Shown: positions 14,946 through 22,981 of the stretch, one piece after another | Numbering within the stretch: position 1 is the stretch's first letter | Layout of the letters: each line of letters opens with the position of its first letter | Notes under the pieces: model-generated | Databases searched by the model: none | Told to the model about the DNA's origin: nothing | What the model saw: the letters and a program-made list of their open reading frames with translations, nothing else | Source: Cellulomonas fimi | GTDB taxonomy: Bacteria; Actinomycetota; Actinomycetes; Actinomycetales; Cellulomonadaceae | NCBI RefSeq assembly: GCF_028527925.1 | Contig: NZ_JAPESW010000042.1 | Coordinates: 1 to 32,442, forward strand | Length of the DNA: 32,442 nt | Reading direction: 5' to 3' | Program-made: the position numbers and the translations under genes

Positions 14946-15392
14946 TCAGTCGGGTGCGTCGCCGCGCGTCGGCCGCTGCCCGCCGGGCGGCCGGGGCGCG
15001 GCGGGGCCGTTCGCCGGCGCGTCCGCCCGGTCGGCCTCGGGCGCGAGCCGCGGCGTGCGGCCCTGGACGGTGCGCGACACCGGGGCCGGGGCGTCCACGC
15101 CCGACGCCGCGGGCGGGGTCGGTGCGGTGCCCGCGCCCGCCGCCGGGTCGGTCGCCGGATCGGTCGTGGGGTCGGCGGACGGGGTCGGCGTCGTGGTCGG
15201 ACCCACCTGGTAGCGGATCTCGACGGTCGCGTGGTCGGTGAACTGCGCCTGCGTCGACCCGACGAAGGGGGCGACGAGCGCGGCGGCGGCGAACGCGAGC
15301 ACGACGCCCAGCCGCACCCACGACCCGCGGTCCGCCTCGAGGAACGGGTGGCGGCGGGCCGTGGTGGCCGTGTCAGTCGAGGAGGAGGTCAT
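14946..15392 (-). CDS. Small exported protein with a SipW-type signal peptide and Pro/Thr-rich tail
   Basis: This is a 148-residue protein. A basic N-terminus is followed by a hydrophobic helix (about residues 28-45, LGVVLAFAAAALVAPFVG) and then STQAQFTDHATVE, which resembles the [ST]xAxF[ST]D motif after the signal of TasA/CalY-type SipW substrates. After only about 15 more residues it becomes a low-complexity Pro/Thr/Ala/Asp tail with no fold visible. Its start at ATG 15392 overlaps the end of the signal peptidase gene by 20 nt, so the two are co-expressed. A minor surface or fibre-associated component processed by the neighbouring peptidase is the likely reading. Its TGA abuts the opposing gene's TGA as TGATCA. 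Confidence 0.7.
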   Translation of the reverse strand: MTSSSTDTATTARRHPFLEADRGSWVRLGVVLAFAAAALVAPFVGSTQAQFTDHATVEIRYQVGPTTTPTPSADPTTDPATDPAAGAGTAPTPPAASGVDAPAPVSRTVQGRTPRLAPEADRADAPANGPAAPRPPGGQRPTRGDAPD

Positions 15393-16107
15393 CGAACCTC
15401 CTCGCGTCGGCCTGGGCGCTCGCGGCGGCGGCGCGGCGCTCACGGCGCCCGTCGGCGACGGCCAGGAGCTCGAGCGTCGCGAGCGCGAGCAGCGGCGGCA
15501 CGAGCATCACGGCCCGGCCCGACGGGGACGTCGACCACTGCAGCACCCAGCCCCACCCGCGGTGCACGTCGAGCACGACGCCGCGCACGCGCGTGATGGG
15601 GATCGCGTTCGGATCCGCCTCCGCGTTGGCGTCGCCCTTGGTGAACACGTACGGCTTGGTGACGGGCGCGCCGTCCGCGCCGATCTTCGGGACCCGCTCC
15701 CCGGTCTCGGGGTCGTCGACGAGCTCGGGGAGGTGGCGCAGGGCGACGATCCGGTGCGTCACGAGCTGCTGCGAGCCGACGGGCCAGAAGGACACGACCT
15801 GCCCGACCTTGAGGTCGGACTCGCGCGTGATCGCCTGCAGCACCACGGCGTCGCCGGCCTCGAACTTGGGCGCCATCGACCCGGACGTGACGATGAGCAG
15901 CCGCTCGTCGTTGACCTGGTACCAGAGCGGGACCAGGAGCGACGCGGCGTAGGCGGCCCCGCACACCGCGACGACGGTCCACAGCGCGGCGGACAGCACG
16001 CGGCGCCAGGTCGGACGCGGGGCGCGCGCCGTCCTGGTGCGTGCGGGCACGCTCGGCATCCGTCGGTCGACGGCGGGCGCACCGGGGGTGCGCCTGCGGA
16101 ACCTCAT
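15373..16107 (-). CDS. SipW-type (ER-type) signal peptidase I
   Basis: The 244-residue membrane protein has one N-terminal helix (about residues 35-60) and a further hydrophobic helix near the C-terminus. The catalytic Ser is in TSGSMAPKF (Ser77), and the Lys of ordinary bacterial enzymes is replaced by His118 in LVTHRIV, with KGDAN later; this Ser-His pattern defines SipW/archaeal/ER signal peptidases. Such enzymes process TasA-like matrix proteins. It lies 11 nt after the TasA-like gene and overlaps the small exported-protein gene, so enzyme and two candidate substrates form one operon. The ATG at 16107 is chosen because it gives a normal short cytosolic lead. Confidence 0.9.
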   Translation of the reverse strand: MRFRRRTPGAPAVDRRMPSVPARTRTARAPRPTWRRVLSAALWTVVAVCGAAYAASLLVPLWYQVNDERLLIVTSGSMAPKFEAGDAVVLQAITRESDLKVGQVVSFWPVGSQQLVTHRIVALRHLPELVDDPETGERVPKIGADGAPVTKPYVFTKGDANAEADPNAIPITRVRGVVLDVHRGWGWVLQWSTSPSGRAVMLVPPLLALATLELLAVADGRRERRAAAASAQADARRFDDLLLD

Positions 16108-16118
16108 CGCACGGGACC

Positions 16119-16820
16119 TCAGGAGGCCGGCGTGCCGTCGTTGTTCGCGACCTGCTCCGCCTGCATGCGCAGCGAGAGCGCGAGCGCCGTGTCCTGGTAG
16201 CTGTTGTCGGCACCGATCGGCAGGTGCACGCGCACGCACAGGGTCTCGTCCGTGCCCGCGCCGAGGTCGCGGTCGTCGGTGTCGGGGCCCGTCGCGGCGC
16301 TGCCGACGATCGCGGTGAAGTCCGTCGCGAGCGGGGTCGTCGCGCCGTCCACGGCGCCGAGCTGCCGGGCGCCTGCCACGCCGCCCGCGTCGCACTGACC
16401 GGTCTCGAAGATCGCGAGCTGCACGACGTTCCCGAGGGACTGCGGCGTCGCCCCGTCGGCCAGCGTGGGCGCGGGGGCGGGGCCGGTCGCGAGGGTCTCG
16501 GCGCGGTACTCGATCGCGTAGCGCAGCTCCAGCGAGCCGTCGTTGCTCACGGTGACCGGCGTGTAGACGGTGTCGCCCGGCGCCATGCCGCCCGGGGGGA
16601 GCGGGAACGAGGTCGCGCCGACCGCGAGGTCGACGGTGCCCGTCGAGATCTCGGCGCTCGTCGAGTCGGTGTCGCTGAACAGGGCCGACGTCGTGAGCGA
16701 GGTCGCGCCGACGACCGCGAGCCCGACGATGCCGACCGTGGTCCACATGCGGCGACGTCGCGGCCGGTCCCGCTGCGGCGGGGCGGGGTCGATCATCTCC
16801 TGGAGCAGGTCGTCCATCAT
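16119..16820 (-). CDS. TasA/camelysin-like SipW-dependent exported protein
   Basis: The 233-residue protein starts with a charged lead and a hydrophobic helix (about residues 27-46). It continues ALFSDTDSTSAEISTGTVDLAVG, the hallmark of TasA/CalY-family proteins cut by SipW. The rest is a beta-rich region including GDTVYTPVTVSNDGSLELRYAI, with two Cys (in GQCDAG and ETLCVR) that could form a disulfide. Homologues form matrix fibres or are surface proteases; fibre function here is inferred. ATG 16820 is preferred over GTG 16829 because GAGGAG lies eight bases upstream of it. A sigma-28-like promoter precedes the gene. Confidence 0.82.
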   Translation of the reverse strand: MMDDLLQEMIDPAPPQRDRPRRRRMWTTVGIVGLAVVGATSLTTSALFSDTDSTSAEISTGTVDLAVGATSFPLPPGGMAPGDTVYTPVTVSNDGSLELRYAIEYRAETLATGPAPAPTLADGATPQSLGNVVQLAIFETGQCDAGGVAGARQLGAVDGATTPLATDFTAIVGSAATGPDTDDRDLGAGTDETLCVRVHLPIGADNSYQDTALALSLRMQAEQVANNDGTPAS

Positions 16821-16872
16821 CGGGGGCACTCCTCGGGCATCGTGCGCAGGCAGGTACGGGCCGGACGAATCA

Positions 16873-16901
16873 CCATCGGCAAACGGGTGGCGCGGGTTGA
16901 G
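16873..16901 (-). promoter_or_regulatory. FliA (sigma-28)-type promoter for the TasA-SipW operon
   Basis: On the minus strand CTCAAC (16901-16896), 15 nt, then GCCGATGG (16880-16873) match the actinobacterial FliA consensus known from Actinoplanes, CTC(A/C)A(A/C)-N15-17-GCCGATAA, at 12 of 14 positions with ideal spacing. Transcription would start about 45 nt before the ATG at 16820. Confidence 0.6.
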
Positions 16902-16916
16902 GCATCCGGGTGAGAT

Positions 16917-19022
16917 TCACTCGTTCGAGTGATGAGAGGTGTGCGCCGTCCGGGGGCGGCGACGCCCGCCCGGCCGCGAACCCGCAGGTCGCGTGGACTC
17001 GTCGGCCCCCCGGCGGGGTGTCGGGACCAGGGTGCCGAACGTGAGGTCCGCGGGAGGGACCGCGCGCGAGTAGAGGAAGCCCTGCGCCTGGTCGACGCCG
17101 AGCCTGGCGAGGATCTCGGCGGTGTGCTCGTCCTCCACGCCCTCCGCGACGACGCGCAGACCGAACGAGTGCGCGAGGTCCACCATCGCGCGGACGACGA
17201 CCTCGGACCCCTCGCGCCCCCCGGCCTGCAGGTCCGCCACGAACAGGCGGTCGATCTTCAGCTCGTCGACGGGCAGGTCGCGCAGCTGGGAGATGGACGT
17301 GTTGCCGATGCCGAAGTCGTCGATCGCGACGCGCACGCCGAGCTCGCCGAGCCGCTCGAGCACCGGCACGACGCGCGACCGGTCGGCCACGAGCGCGGTC
17401 TCCGTGATCTCGACCTCGAGGAGCTCCGCCGACACCTCGTGCTCCGCCAGCAGCCGCTCGATGAGGTCGACCACGTCCGTCGTGGCGACGTCGTGCGCCG
17501 AGAGGTTCACCGCGACCGGCGTCGTCCGGCCGTCCTGCGACCACTGCGCGAGCTGGCGCACGCACGCCGTCAGGGCGTACCGCGTGACGTCGTGGATGAG
17601 CCCGGACTGCTCGGCGAGCGGGATGAACGCGGCGGGTGCGAGCAGCCCGCGCGTCTCGTGCCGCCAGCGCATGAGCGCCTCGAGCCCCACCGTCCGGCCC
17701 GTCGTGAGATCGACCTTGGGCTGGTAGTGCATCTCCAGCTCGTGCGAGTCGGGGCTCGCGGCGTCGAGCGCGCGGTGCAGGTCGCCCAGCAGCACCAGGC
17801 GCGCGGGGGAGGAGTCGTCCTCGTCGAGCGAGTAGACGGCGACGCCCGTGCGGCGGTGCTTCGCGGCGTACATCGCGACGTCCGCGGTGCGCATGAGGGA
17901 CGACGCGTCGTTCGCGTGGTCCGGCAGGCACGCCACGCCGACCGACGTCTCGACGTGCAGCGCCAGGTCGCCGAGCGGGAACGGCGTCGCGAACAGCCCG
18001 CGCACGCGCCGCGCCAGCCGCTCGGCGTTCTCGACCGAGCGCACGTCGGGCAGCAGGACCGCGAACTCGTCGCCGCCGAGCCGCGCGACGACGTCGTTCT
18101 CGCGCAGCGCGCCGCGCAGCCGTTCCGCGACCTGCTCGAGCAGCTCGTCGCCGCGGTCGTGGCCGAGCGAGTCGTTGATGTCCTTGAAGTGGTCGATGTC
18201 CAGCATCATCAGCCCGACGCGCGTCCCGTCCTGCTGGGCCTCGGCGATCGTGCGGCGCATGCGGTCCGCGAGCATGCGCCGGTTCGGCAGGCCCGTGAGC
18301 GAGTCGAGCAGCGCGAGCCGCGCGTTCTCCAGCGCGGTGGCCTGCAGCCGGCGCGACGTCGTGAGCACCGTCCGGAACAGGAGCACCCACAGCAGCACGA
18401 GCCCGACGCCCACGACGATGCCGACCGTGCGGACCGCGTCGCCGACCGCGGCGGCCGAGCCGGTGTGGTCGAGCATGACCTCGGCCGCACCGACGACCTC
18501 GTCGGCGTCCGCCGCCTGCGGGTCGGCGGTCAGCGTGTCGCCCGCCGTGACCGGCACGTACACGTCGAGGACGTCGGTCTGCGTGCCGCTCGCCTCGCCC
18601 TCGTCGCCGCGCACGTCGGTGACGACCTTCGCGTCCGGCTCGCCCGTGCTCATCGCCGCGTCGAGCCGGTCGCCGTCGGGGAACCCGCTCGTCGTGCGGT
18701 CCGCGGTCGAGAAGATGAGGGTCCCGTCCTGCGCCCACAGCCGGACCTCGACCACGCTGTCCGCGAACCCGGCGACGGCCGCGCGCACCGCGGCGTCCTG
18801 CTCGGGGGTCAGCGCGGTGGCCAGCACGAACGAGTCCGTCGGCACCTGGCCGGTCGCGTACGACTGCACCGACTCCGCCGACGCCATCCCGTCGCGCGTG
18901 GACTGGCGCTCCATGACGTTCGCGGAGACGACGACGAGCGCGAGTCCGAGGACCGTCATGGCGACGACGCTCACGACCGCGAAGTAGCGCGTCAACGACC
19001 ACGGTCGACGGGTACGGGGCAC
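16917..19022 (-). CDS. Membrane GGDEF-EAL c-di-GMP turnover protein
   Basis: The protein of about 701 residues has an N-terminal helix, an extracytoplasmic sensor of about 150 residues, a second helix (about residues 193-215), a GGDEF domain and an EAL domain. The diguanylate cyclase site GGDEF is intact (316-320), as are EALMRW (448 onward), NLSAHD and DDFGIGNTS with LKIDR in the phosphodiesterase. Both activities are possible; which dominates cannot be told. The GTG at 19022 is preferred because GAGGT precedes it and the product starts right before the first helix; a GTG at 19115 would add 31 Arg/Pro-rich residues without a ribosome-binding site. It neighbours the matrix-protein operon, so regulation of attachment is a reasonable guess. 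Confidence 0.9.
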   Translation of the reverse strand: MPRTRRPWSLTRYFAVVSVVAMTVLGLALVVVSANVMERQSTRDGMASAESVQSYATGQVPTDSFVLATALTPEQDAAVRAAVAGFADSVVEVRLWAQDGTLIFSTADRTTSGFPDGDRLDAAMSTGEPDAKVVTDVRGDEGEASGTQTDVLDVYVPVTAGDTLTADPQAADADEVVGAAEVMLDHTGSAAAVGDAVRTVGIVVGVGLVLLWVLLFRTVLTTSRRLQATALENARLALLDSLTGLPNRRMLADRMRRTIAEAQQDGTRVGLMMLDIDHFKDINDSLGHDRGDELLEQVAERLRGALRENDVVARLGGDEFAVLLPDVRSVENAERLARRVRGLFATPFPLGDLALHVETSVGVACLPDHANDASSLMRTADVAMYAAKHRRTGVAVYSLDEDDSSPARLVLLGDLHRALDAASPDSHELEMHYQPKVDLTTGRTVGLEALMRWRHETRGLLAPAAFIPLAEQSGLIHDVTRYALTACVRQLAQWSQDGRTTPVAVNLSAHDVATTDVVDLIERLLAEHEVSAELLEVEITETALVADRSRVVPVLERLGELGVRVAIDDFGIGNTSISQLRDLPVDELKIDRLFVADLQAGGREGSEVVVRAMVDLAHSFGLRVVAEGVEDEHTAEILARLGVDQAQGFLYSRAVPPADLTFGTLVPTPRRGADESTRPAGSRPGGRRRPRTAHTSHHSNE

Positions 19023-19248
19023 GCGGACCTCACGGGCGGGAAGGACGACCGGGGGCGAGTCGGTCGGGTTCGGCGGCTTTCGGTCAGCGCGGGAGGAGCG
19101 TGCGCTACGGGGCACGGTAGACCGAAGTGCCGAGGAACTGCGAGACGCGCTGGTCAGGGACCTGTCCGGCGCGTCGGGAACCGCCGCGGCCCGCGGCGTG
19201 TTGCACCCGTCGGGCGCCGCACCGCGCGGTTCCCACGAGGAGGACGAG

Positions 19249-19650
19249 ATGGGCTACGAGGTCGAGAAGACCGACGAGCAGTGGGCCGCCGAGCTCGCGC
19301 CGCAGGAGTTCGCGGTGCTGCGCCGGGCGGGCACCGAGCGCGCCTGGACGGGCGAGCTGCTCGACGAGAAGCGGGTCGGCGTGTACCGCTGTCGCGCGTG
19401 CGGCAACGAGCTGTTCCGGTCCGAGACGAAGTTCGACTCGCACTGCGGGTGGCCGAGCTTCTTCTCGCCGCTCGCCGAGGACCGCGTCGAGCTGCTCGTC
19501 GACCGCAGCCTCGGCATGGTGCGGACCGAGGTCCGCTGCGCGCGCTGCGGGTCGCACCTGGGGCACGTCTTCGACGACGCGCCGCAGACCCCCACGGGTG
19601 ACCGCTACTGCATGAACTCGGTGAGCCTGACGTTCGAGCAGACGGCCTGA
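19249..19650 (+). CDS. msrB: Peptide-methionine (R)-S-oxide reductase
   Basis: The 133-residue protein is full-length for MsrB, which reduces methionine-R-sulfoxide in oxidised proteins. Zinc ligands are Cys48/Cys51 (CRAC) and Cys97/Cys100 (CARC), the HCGWPSF motif holds Cys66, and the catalytic Cys121 lies in RYCMNS. The loop [17 protein letters not shown] replaces the usual DGPxPTG by DAPQTPTG, a mild variation. GAGGAGG sits about seven bases before the ATG. It is divergent from the GGDEF-EAL gene and followed by a hairpin terminator, so probably monocistronic. Confidence 0.95.
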   Translation: MGYEVEKTDEQWAAELAPQEFAVLRRAGTERAWTGELLDEKRVGVYRCRACGNELFRSETKFDSHCGWPSFFSPLAEDRVELLVDRSLGMVRTEVRCARCGSHLGHVFDDAPQTPTGDRYCMNSVSLTFEQTA

Positions 19651-19664
19651 CCAGACCGCACGAA

Positions 19665-19705
19665 GCCCCCGTCGCGGGACGATCGGGGATCACCCCGACG
19701 GGGGC
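19665..19705 (+). terminator. Terminator after msrB
   Basis: GCCCCCGTCG (19665-19674) pairs with CGACGGGGGC (19696-19705); a smaller CGGGG/CCCCG hairpin lies inside. It starts 15 nt after the msrB stop. Confidence 0.75.
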
Positions 19706-19725
19706 CGTCCGGATGGTCGACACGC

Positions 19726-19754
19726 CTGAAGTCGAGGGCCGTTCCTGCCGATAA
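19726..19754 (+). promoter_or_regulatory. FliA (sigma-28)-type promoter placing the start of transcription at the GTG codon
   Basis: CTGAAG (19726-19731), 15 nt, then GCCGATAA (19747-19754) gives a perfect FliA-type -10 and a 4/6 -35. The start of transcription expected about seven bases later falls on or next to the GTG at 19762, and no ribosome-binding site is present, which implies a leaderless mRNA. Confidence 0.6.
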
Positions 19755-19761
19755 TGCTGAC

Positions 19762-20556
19762 GTGGACGAGCTGCTGACGGTGAGACGGTGGCGCCGTTAC
19801 GGCGCCGACCGTCTTTTCGTCACGCAGGAGACCGGCGCACCGGTCGGTTCCGTCGACCTCCAGTCGGGCGAGGTCGTGGTCGAGCACCCCGCGCTCGAGG
19901 ACGGCGTCCGCAAGGCCGCCCAGGCGTGGCTGCGCGCCGACCTGCGCACCGACACGGGCGCGCTCGTGCTGCCGGTGCCGGCCAGCGCGACCGACGCGCT
20001 CGACGCGCTCGACCAGGCCGCGCTCGAGGCGTGGCTCGGCACCGTCTCCGCCGACGCCCCGTCGCTGCCCGCCTACCGCGGCGAGCGCGGCAGCTCGGTG
20101 CGCACGCGCCTGTCCCGCCTGGTCGACGAGGGCTGGCAGGTGCTGCACGACGTGCCGGTCGGCCGCCAGGGATCGGTGCTGCAGAACCTGCTGGTCGGAC
20201 CGGGCGGCATCCTCACGGTCTCCGAGCGCGACCTCTCCGGCTCCGAGGTCGTCGTCGAGGGTCGTTTCATGACGGTCGACGGCGAGCCCGTCCCGTACCT
20301 GCGCGACGCCCGGCTCGAGGCGTCGCGCGTGCAGAGCGCGCTGCTCGCGGCCGCGTGCGCGGGCGTCGTGGTGCGCGCGGTCCTGGTCGTCCAGGGCCGT
20401 GTCGAGGTCCGGTCGCCGGGCGGCGCCGACGACGTGCTCGTCGTCCCGCGGACCGAGGTGCCCGGCATCTTCCGCCGCATGGCACCCCGGCTCGGCGCCG
20501 ACCGCGCCGCCGCGATCGCGACCATCGCGGGACGACGGACGACCTGGTCCCGCTGA
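19762..20556 (+). CDS. Degenerate NERD-domain protein
   Basis: The 264-residue protein has a middle region (about residues 107-175) laid out like the nuclease-related NERD domain: GSSVRTRLSRLVDEGWQVLHDV, then QNLLVGPGGILTVSERD. The expected catalytic Asp before the hydrophobic strand (usually IDHLLVGP) is Gln-Asn here, and the E-x-K that should follow PGGxxxI is Ser-Glu-Arg, so nuclease activity is unlikely. The first 80 residues and the last 60 (VRAVLVVQGRVEV, RTEVPGIFRRM) are not otherwise recognised. A FliA-type promoter suggests expression with motility genes. The assignment is by pattern only; a structural or regulatory role is possible. Confidence 0.6.
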   Translation: MDELLTVRRWRRYGADRLFVTQETGAPVGSVDLQSGEVVVEHPALEDGVRKAAQAWLRADLRTDTGALVLPVPASATDALDALDQAALEAWLGTVSADAPSLPAYRGERGSSVRTRLSRLVDEGWQVLHDVPVGRQGSVLQNLLVGPGGILTVSERDLSGSEVVVEGRFMTVDGEPVPYLRDARLEASRVQSALLAAACAGVVVRAVLVVQGRVEVRSPGGADDVLVVPRTEVPGIFRRMAPRLGADRAAAIATIAGRRTTWSR

Positions 20557-20561
20557 CCCGC

Positions 20562-20579
20562 CTAGGTGCCAGCACCTAG
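20562..20579. promoter_or_regulatory. Perfect 18-bp palindrome upstream of marR
   Basis: CTAGGTGCCAGCACCTAG has 8-bp perfect arms around CA. It starts five bases after the NERD-protein stop and lies 75 nt before the MarR start. Size and symmetry fit a MarR dimer site, so autoregulation is likely. Confidence 0.6.
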
Positions 20580-20653
20580 TCCGTCCGGCGTGTCGGGCAG
20601 CTGTCCAACGATTTCGCCCGCCCGGGTACCCCCGGTGGGGCGAGGATGGGTTC

Positions 20654-21103
20654 GTGGTCGAGGAGAACTTCGCGAGGCTCGAGCGAGAGCTCGGTCTGCT
20701 GCTGCGCCGCGCGCACGCGTCGTCCGCGGCGCTCGCACGCGACGTGCACCCCGACCTGGAGCCGTCGGCGTACGTGCTGCTCAGCCACATCGAGTCGACG
20801 CCCGGCGTGCGGGCCAGCGACCTGGCGACCTACATCGGCGTCGGACGCGGCACGATCTCGCGTCAGCTCGCCCGGCTGGGCGCGATCGGCCTGATCTCGC
20901 GGCGCCCCGACCCCGACGACTTCCGCGGTCAGCTGCTCGACCTGACCGACGAGGGCCTGCGCCGCCTCTCCGCCGCCCGCGCGGCCCGGCGCGAGTTCCT
21001 GCTGCGCGCGCTCGACGGCTGGAGCGCGGGGGAGGTCGACGCGCTCGCCGAGCAGCTCGACCGCCTCAACTCGGCGCTCGCGGCGATCCGCCAGCACGAC
21101 TGA
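20654..21103 (+). CDS. MarR family transcriptional regulator
   Basis: The 149-residue winged-helix protein is typical of MarR: LLSHIESTPGVRASDLATYIGVGRGTISRQLARL is the helix-turn-helix (about residues 40-73). ISRRPDPDDFRGQLLDLTDEG is the wing with the D-x-R motif, and dimer helices flank it. The GTG at 20654 is preferred, giving a normal short N-terminal helix; GGGGCGAGGA precedes it. Its target may be itself through the 18-bp palindrome upstream; the convergent DHA2 exporter at 21175 has its own MarR gene. The ligand is unknown. Confidence 0.88.
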   Translation: MVEENFARLERELGLLLRRAHASSAALARDVHPDLEPSAYVLLSHIESTPGVRASDLATYIGVGRGTISRQLARLGAIGLISRRPDPDDFRGQLLDLTDEGLRRLSAARAARREFLLRALDGWSAGEVDALAEQLDRLNSALAAIRQHD

Positions 21104-21115
21104 CCCCGCGCACGC

Positions 21116-21159
21116 ACGGACGCGCCGCCCCCCGGTGTCCCGGGAGGCGGCGCGTCCGT
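21116..21159. terminator. Bidirectional terminator between marR and the DHA2 exporter
   Basis: A perfect 14-bp stem, ACGGACGCGCCGCC (21116-21129) with 21146-21159, lies in the 71-nt gap between two convergent genes. Confidence 0.85.
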
Positions 21160-21174
21160 CTGGGTGCGGTGAGG

Positions 21175-22869
21175 TCAGGCGACCGCGGCGGGCGTCTTCT
21201 CCTCGACGTCGGCCTCCTGCTCGAGCCGCTGCTCGATGCCGGACTTGCGGCCGAGCGGCACCTCCTTGAGGAACAGCACGGCGACGAGCGAGACGAGCGC
21301 GACGGGCGCGGCGACGAGGAACAGGTCCGCGATCGCGTCGCCGAACGCCCGCTCGACGACGACCCGCACGGGCTCGGGCAGCGTGGCCAGGTTCGGCAGC
21401 GTGCTGGTGCCGCCGGCGCCGAGCGCGCTCGCGTCGATGCCGATGCCCTTCAGGCCGGAGACGATGAGGTCACCCACCCGGTTGGCCAGGACGGCGCCGA
21501 GCGCAGAGACGCCGATCGCGCCGCCGAGCGTCCGGAAGAACGCGACCGTCGAGGTGCCGGAGCCGACCTCGCGCACGTCGAGCGTGTTCTGCACGGCGAG
21601 GACGAGGTTCTGCATGAGCATGCCCACGCCCGTGCCGAGGATGACCATGTAGAGCGCGACGAGCGCGAAGCTCGTGTCGTAGTGGATCGTCCCCATGAGC
21701 ACGAGGCCCGCGGTGAGGACGGTCGCGCCGGCGACCATGAAGCCCTTGTAGCGCCCGGTGCGGCTGATGATCTGGCCGGACAGCGTCGACGCGACGAACA
21801 CGCCGACGACCATGGGGATCGTGAGCAGGCCCGACTCGGTCGGCGTCTTGCCGCGCGCGAGCTGCATGTACTGGCTGAGGAACACCGAGGTGCCGAACAG
21901 CGCGATGCCGACCGCGACGGACGCGATCACCGACAGGACGAGCGTGCGGTTCCTGAACAGGTGCAGCGGGATGATCGGCTCGGCGGCGCGGGACTCGGCC
22001 CACACGGCGAGCGCGAGCAGCGCGATCGAGCCGCCGACCATCGTGGCGGTCTGCCACGACGCCCACGCGAACGAGTCGCCCGCGAAGGTCACCCACAGGA
22101 GCAGCAGGGCGATGCCCGCGGAGATCAGCAGCGCGCCGAGGTAGTCGATCTTCACCTGACGGCGCGTGAGCGGGGGGAGGTGCAGCGTGCGCTGGAGCAC
22201 GATGATCGCCGCGACCGCGAAGGGCAGGCCGACGAAGAAGTTCCAGCGCCAGCCCGGGCCGTCGGTGATGAGGCCGCCGAGCAGCGGGCCGCCGACCATG
22301 CCGATGCCCATGACGCCGCCCATGAGCCCCATGTACCGGCCGCGCTCGCGCGGGCTGATGATGTCGGCGATGAGGACCGTGCCGAGCGCGGTCAGGCCGC
22401 CGGCGCCGATGCCCTGCAGCGCGCGCATGCCGATGAGCATGCCGGTGCTGTGCGAGAGGCCCGCGAGCGCGGACGACACGACGGAGATGACGAGCGCGAG
22501 CTGGATGAGCAGCTTGCGGTCGACGAGGTCGGCCAGCTTGCCCCAGATCGGGGTCGTGATCGTCGTGGTGAGCAGAGTCGCGGTGACGACCCAGGTGAAC
22601 GCGGACTGCTCGCCCTTGAGGTCGGAGATGATCCGCGGCAGCGAGGAGGACACGACGCTCGTCGCGAGGATCGAGACGAACATGCCGAGGAGGATCCCGG
22701 ACAGCGACTCGAGCACCTCGCGGTGCGTCATGCGAGGGGCCTCGGCGGAGTCGGGCGCGGCGGTGGGGTCGAGGGGCAGGCCCGCGGCGTCGGCCGAGGT
22801 CTCGACGAGGCGCGTGGCCTCGTCCTCGGCGGGCGCCACGGGCGCGGGCGGTGCGGTGCGGTCGGTCAT
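21175..22869 (-). CDS. DHA2-family (EmrB/QacA-type) MFS drug exporter
   Basis: The 564-residue protein has about 14 hydrophobic helices after a 45-residue charged lead. Motif A is seen as GKLADLVDRKLLI, motif B as RALQGIGAGGL, and motif C as GIGMVGGPLLGGLI, the antiporter signature. The DHA2 WRWNFFVGLPF segment is present. It should export drugs or dyes by proton antiport. It lies 112 nt downstream of a MarR gene on the same strand and is probably in its operon; a 7-bp hairpin (22955-22974) lies in that gap. The C-terminus has a short charged tail with GRKSGIEQRLEQE. Confidence 0.92.
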   Translation of the reverse strand: MTDRTAPPAPVAPAEDEATRLVETSADAAGLPLDPTAAPDSAEAPRMTHREVLESLSGILLGMFVSILATSVVSSSLPRIISDLKGEQSAFTWVVTATLLTTTITTPIWGKLADLVDRKLLIQLALVISVVSSALAGLSHSTGMLIGMRALQGIGAGGLTALGTVLIADIISPRERGRYMGLMGGVMGIGMVGGPLLGGLITDGPGWRWNFFVGLPFAVAAIIVLQRTLHLPPLTRRQVKIDYLGALLISAGIALLLLWVTFAGDSFAWASWQTATMVGGSIALLALAVWAESRAAEPIIPLHLFRNRTLVLSVIASVAVGIALFGTSVFLSQYMQLARGKTPTESGLLTIPMVVGVFVASTLSGQIISRTGRYKGFMVAGATVLTAGLVLMGTIHYDTSFALVALYMVILGTGVGMLMQNLVLAVQNTLDVREVGSGTSTVAFFRTLGGAIGVSALGAVLANRVGDLIVSGLKGIGIDASALGAGGTSTLPNLATLPEPVRVVVERAFGDAIADLFLVAAPVALVSLVAVLFLKEVPLGRKSGIEQRLEQEADVEEKTPAAVA

Positions 22870-22981
22870 GGTCTCGCTCTCGTCGATCTCGGGTCGTGCG
22901 GTGGTGGACCCGACGTCGTGGGCAGGTCGGTGGGTGGTGCGGGTCGGGGCAGGTCCGCGACGCGGGGGTCGCGGCGCCCCG

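Noticed and set aside
16917..16932. Palindrome TCACTCGTTCGAGTGA over the GGDEF-EAL stop codon
   Set aside because: Two-base loop makes a poor terminator, and it lies inside coding sequence; without conservation data it may be chance.
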